NCBI GenBank assembly: GCA_964426675.1
Contig: CAYRRM010000045.1
Coordinates: forward strand, 1-17,364
Origin: DYMC01 sp035406705
GTDB lineage: Bacteria > Verrucomicrobiota > Lentisphaeria > Victivallales > GWF2-50-93
Direction of reading: 5' to 3'
Length of the DNA: 17,364 nt
The translations under genes were made by a program, and so were the position numbers. Of this stretch, positions 14,341 through 17,364 are shown piece after piece. The notes below the pieces were generated by a model. That model was not told the origin of the DNA, did no database searches, and saw nothing but the letters and a program-made list of their open reading frames with translations. How positions within the stretch are numbered: position 1 is the stretch's first letter; the number at the start of each line of letters is the position of its first letter.

Positions 14341-17301
14341 TCATTTACCACAGCATTTTTTGAATTTTTTTCCACTCCCACAAGGACAAGGGTCATTTCT
14401 GCCTACCTTTGGTAGTTCTCTTCTAATAGTGATATTTGCAGATTTTTCTTCTTCTTGATTTTCTTGCAATTTTTTTTCAGGAGTTTCGCTTCCTAATTGG
14501 TCTATTGATGTATGTATCAGGTTTTGAGGCAGAGATGAAAGTATTTGTTCAAAAATTGAGAGATTTGTCGCAGAACGGAACATATTAGACAGGATTTCTT
14601 TATTTATTTCGGTCATCATATCACTGAATAGTTTAAAAGCTTCATGCCGATACTCTACGAGAGGATTTTTCTGTGCGTAGGCTCTGAGTCCGACACTTGA
14701 TCGGAGATGATCCATAGCGTAGAGATGATCCTGCCAAAGCCTATCGATGGCATCCAGCATTATGTTTCTTTCAAGCCATTTGAGTGATTCCGGAGTCTCG
14801 AGACTTTCTTTTTCTTTATATGCATTATTAATCTTTTGAGTAATTTTTTCAACATAATATTCTACTGTAAAATTATCTTCATCAGTTGGTTGTGGAATAT
14901 CTTTTTCTGAAAAACCTATTGGAAATACTGTGTTTAACCAGGTAAGAAGTTCAGTTTTTCTAACAGATACAACTTTTTTTCCACTCATTTCAACTGTATT
15001 CTGAATTTGAGCTTCAATCTCGGTATTTAATATGTCAAAAAGTATTTCACGAGGATTGTCGGATAGTAGGATTTCCTTTCTAAGACCATATATAACTTCC
15101 CTTTGTTTATTCATCACATCATCATATTCAAGGGTGCGTTTTCTTATTGCAAAATGATGTTGTTCAACTCGTTTTTGGGCTGTTTCTATAGAACGGTTTA
15201 ACAGTGGATGTTCCAGTTCTTCATCTTCTTCGAGTCCCATTTTACTCATAAGTGTAGATATTCTATCTGAGCCAAAAAGCCTCATAAGATTATCTTCAAG
15301 TGATACGTAAAATCTCGAAGAACCAGGGTCTCCCTGCCTTGCACATCTTCCTCGTAATTGCCTGTCAATTCTTCTCGAATCGTGTCTTTCGCTTCCAATC
15401 ACATGTAATCCGCCTAATTCTGCAACTCCAGGTCCAAGTTTTATATCTGTTCCGCGGCCAGCCATATTTGTAGCAACAGTAACTGCCCCTTTTTGTCCTG
15501 CTCTTGCAACTATATCTGCTTCAAACTGATGGTTCTTTGCATTGAGCACATTATGAGGAATCCTCTCCATTTTGAGCATTCTACTGAGGATTTCAGAAAC
15601 TTCTACGGATATAGTTCCAAGTAGGACGGGCTGTCCTCGTTGATAACATTCCTTTACTTCCTGAATTATAGCTTTGTATTTTTCGCGTTTTGTCTTGTAA
15701 ACTCTATCATTATAATCTTTCCTGATACAGGGCTTATTCGTTGGAATCACTTTTACATCAAGTTTATAAATTTCATGAAATTCATTGGCTTCAGTTTCAG
15801 CCGTACCTGTCATTCCTGCTAATTTTTCATACATTCTAAAGTAATTCTGGATGGTTATTGTTGCCAGTGTTTGAGTTTCCCGTTCAATTTTGACATTTTC
15901 TTTTGCTTCGAGAGCCTGATGGAGTCCCTCGCTAAAGCGTCTTCCCGGCATAAGCCTACCAGTATGTTCATCAACTATGAGGACTTTATTATCCTGTACT
16001 ACGTAATGGACGTCTTTTTCATATAAACAATATGCCTTAAGTAGTTGAGATAAATTATGTAGCATTTCACTTTTTTTTGAGAACTCTTCTTGAAAATTTT
16101 GTTTCTTTTTTATTTTTTCATCTGCAGGTAGGTCACTTGAATCAATTTCATGTAATGTCATCAATAAATCTGGCAGGACAAACATTTCCGGGTCATTAGG
16201 ACTTATTGCATTTCTTCCCTTTTCTGTGAGATCTGCCTCATGGCTTTTTTCATCAATAGTAAAAAATAATTCTGACTGGATTTCGTGAAGTAATTCTTTA
16301 TTTTGTTCACTTCGAACAAAATTTTCAGTTTTTTCGAGTTTTTTTAATATTTCGCCATCTTCGAGGAGGTGTAATAATTGTTTATGTGTGGGCATTCCAA
16401 ATTTCACCTGAAGCAATTTTATCAGTGCTTGTTCCTGCTCCTCTTCGCTGGAATTTTCTTTTGTAAGGACAAGCTTTGCTTCATTTACAAGTCGTGAGCA
16501 TAGTAAATTTTGTTTTCTATAGAGTTCTGCTACGGGTTCTTTTAATTTATCAAATTGATGAGTTGAAATTGCAACGGGTCCTGAAATAATCAATGGAGTT
16601 CTTGCTTCATCGATCAATATGCTATCGACTTCGTCTATGATGGCATAAAAGTGGTCCCTCTGGACAAGTTGGTCCTTTGAGTTTGCCATTCCCATATCGC
16701 GCAAGTAGTCGAAGCCAAATTCACTATTTGTTCCATATGTAATATCACAGGCATATTGAGCTCTTCGTTCTGATGAGTTCATCTGATTTTGCAGGCAACC
16801 CACAGTTAGACCTAAAAAGGTATAAACAGTTCCCATCCACTCTGCGTCGCGGCGCGCCAAATAATCGTTGACAGTAACAAGTTGACAATTTCTACCTGTA
16901 AGCGCATTAAGATATAAAGGCATTGTAGCTACGAGGGTTTTTCCTTCACCAGTTGCCATTTCTGCAATTGAATTTTGGTGTAAGGCTATTCCCCCCATTA
17001 ATTGAACATCATATGGAACCATATCCCATGTGAGTTCATGCCCGCAAACTGTAATTTTTGTGCCAATGAGGCGTCTGCAGGCGTTTTTCACTACAGCAAA
17101 AGCTTCCGGGAGAAGATCATCAGTAGTTTCTCCTTTTTTGAGGCGCTCTTTAAATTCAATAGTTTTTGCCTTTAATTGTTCATCAGTTAGACTTTGATAG
17201 CTTTTCTCTATTTCATTAATTTTCTGAACAATGGGTCTGAATTTACGAGCATCTCTTTCGGCTTTGCTGCCAAATATTTTTTGAAGAATAAAGTTTATCA
17301 T
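14341..17301 (-). CDS. secA: Preprotein translocase ATPase subunit SecA
   Basis: The motor that drives unfolded preproteins through SecYEG; cytoplasmic and membrane-associated. It has 986 aa. Walker A is GEGKT (118-122) and the DEAD-box motif is DEVDS (223-227). The region LIVDEHTGR (441-449) ends the crosslinking domain, GMTGTAETE (496-504) starts NBD2, ATNMAGRGTDI (610-620) and QLRGRCARQGDPGSSRF (648-664) are the NBD2 helicase motifs. The C-terminus carries the zinc-binding SEC-C motif CPCGSGKKFKKCC. Between LIISGP (237-242) and VHYVV (431-435) there are about 190 residues against about 120 in E. coli; I recall similar insertions in Bacteroidetes-type SecA. The gene has no SD; a near-consensus promoter (TTGAAT, 16 nt, TATAAT) ends 10 nt before the ATG. 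It converges with holA and diverges from the right-edge gene by 20 bp. Confidence 0.98.
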   Translation of the reverse strand: MINFILQKIFGSKAERDARKFRPIVQKINEIEKSYQSLTDEQLKAKTIEFKERLKKGETTDDLLPEAFAVVKNACRRLIGTKITVCGHELTWDMVPYDVQLMGGIALHQNSIAEMATGEGKTLVATMPLYLNALTGRNCQLVTVNDYLARRDAEWMGTVYTFLGLTVGCLQNQMNSSERRAQYACDITYGTNSEFGFDYLRDMGMANSKDQLVQRDHFYAIIDEVDSILIDEARTPLIISGPVAISTHQFDKLKEPVAELYRKQNLLCSRLVNEAKLVLTKENSSEEEQEQALIKLLQVKFGMPTHKQLLHLLEDGEILKKLEKTENFVRSEQNKELLHEIQSELFFTIDEKSHEADLTEKGRNAISPNDPEMFVLPDLLMTLHEIDSSDLPADEKIKKKQNFQEEFSKKSEMLHNLSQLLKAYCLYEKDVHYVVQDNKVLIVDEHTGRLMPGRRFSEGLHQALEAKENVKIERETQTLATITIQNYFRMYEKLAGMTGTAETEANEFHEIYKLDVKVIPTNKPCIRKDYNDRVYKTKREKYKAIIQEVKECYQRGQPVLLGTISVEVSEILSRMLKMERIPHNVLNAKNHQFEADIVARAGQKGAVTVATNMAGRGTDIKLGPGVAELGGLHVIGSERHDSRRIDRQLRGRCARQGDPGSSRFYVSLEDNLMRLFGSDRISTLMSKMGLEEDEELEHPLLNRSIETAQKRVEQHHFAIRKRTLEYDDVMNKQREVIYGLRKEILLSDNPREILFDILNTEIEAQIQNTVEMSGKKVVSVRKTELLTWLNTVFPIGFSEKDIPQPTDEDNFTVEYYVEKITQKINNAYKEKESLETPESLKWLERNIMLDAIDRLWQDHLYAMDHLRSSVGLRAYAQKNPLVEYRHEAFKLFSDMMTEINKEILSNMFRSATNLSIFEQILSSLPQNLIHTSIDQLGSETPEKKLQENQEEEKSANITIRRELPKVGRNDPCPCGSGKKFKKCCGK

Positions 17302-17311
17302 AAGAAGGAGA

Positions 17312-17339
17312 ATTATAATCCATGAATGAGATTATTCAA
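17312..17339 (-). promoter_or_regulatory. Promoter of secA, predicting a nearly leaderless mRNA
   Basis: On the minus strand TTGAAT (17334-17339), a 16-nt spacer and a perfect TATAAT (17312-17317). The usual start 6-8 nt downstream falls near 17305, leaving a leader of about 4 nt before the secA ATG. The -35 lies inside the first codons of the divergent plus-strand gene. Confidence 0.55.
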
Positions 17340-17364
17340 AATAAAAGTAATTTTTTTATACAAA
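17322..17364 (+). CDS. Start of an unidentified divergent gene, cut by window edge
   Basis: The ATG at 17322-17324 opens a frame of 14 codons (MNEIIQNKSNFFIQ) to the end of the window without a stop. An AAGGAG at 17305-17310 lies 11 nt upstream, a slightly long but usable SD spacing. It is divergent from secA with 20 bp between the two start codons. Too little protein is visible to suggest a function, and a chance frame cannot be excluded. Confidence 0.5.
   Translation, partial: MNEIIQNKSNFFIQ

Noticed and set aside
1..17364. Defence system, mobile element, CRISPR array or biosynthetic cluster
   Set aside because: All large frames are recognised housekeeping or central-metabolism proteins; I saw no regular repeats with spacers, transposase motifs, long terminal repeats or phage genes.

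Overview
The window is a stretch of AT-rich bacterial chromosome, densely packed with housekeeping and energy-metabolism genes. I see no transposases, phage genes, CRISPR array or toxin-antitoxin pair, and I did not find a new multi-gene system. The gene set suggests an anaerobe: a one-subunit pyruvate:ferredoxin oxidoreductase, a K+-dependent membrane pyrophosphatase and glycogen breakdown. SecA carries a long insertion of the kind I associate with Bacteroidetes-like lineages, and the pyrophosphatase also looks Bacteroidetes-like. I therefore suspect the FCB/PVC part of the tree (for example Lentisphaerae or a relative), but this is inference only.

Left block, all on the minus strand (1-8799): a large glycogen debranching enzyme (GH13 plus GH133), then serA 32 bp downstream, then a 120-bp gap with its own promoter and Shine-Dalgarno (SD) site, then nifJ, which runs off the left edge after 900 codons. 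Glycogen is freed to glucose units, glycolysis makes 3-phosphoglycerate (the SerA substrate) and pyruvate, and NifJ oxidises pyruvate to acetyl-CoA with reduced ferredoxin.

Central divergent region (8800-9035): this 236-bp gap separates the debranching enzyme from hppA. It holds an extended -10 promoter for hppA, a candidate promoter for the debranching gene, a 7-bp dyad over the hppA -35 region and three copies of CTATGATT.

Right block, plus strand (9036-14209): hppA, a strong hairpin, miaB, a class II tRNA-Leu(UAG) and holA. A 131-bp convergent gap with inverted repeats follows, then secA on the minus strand (14341-17301). Only 20 bp beyond the secA start, a divergent gene begins on the plus strand and leaves the window after 14 codons. 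No stretch longer than 300 bp lacks a gene.

Translation signals fall into two groups. nifJ, hppA and the right-edge gene have GGAG-type SD sites. The debranching gene, serA, miaB, holA and secA have none, and in secA and serA a TATAAT box lies exactly 10 nt before the start codon, which suggests leaderless mRNAs.
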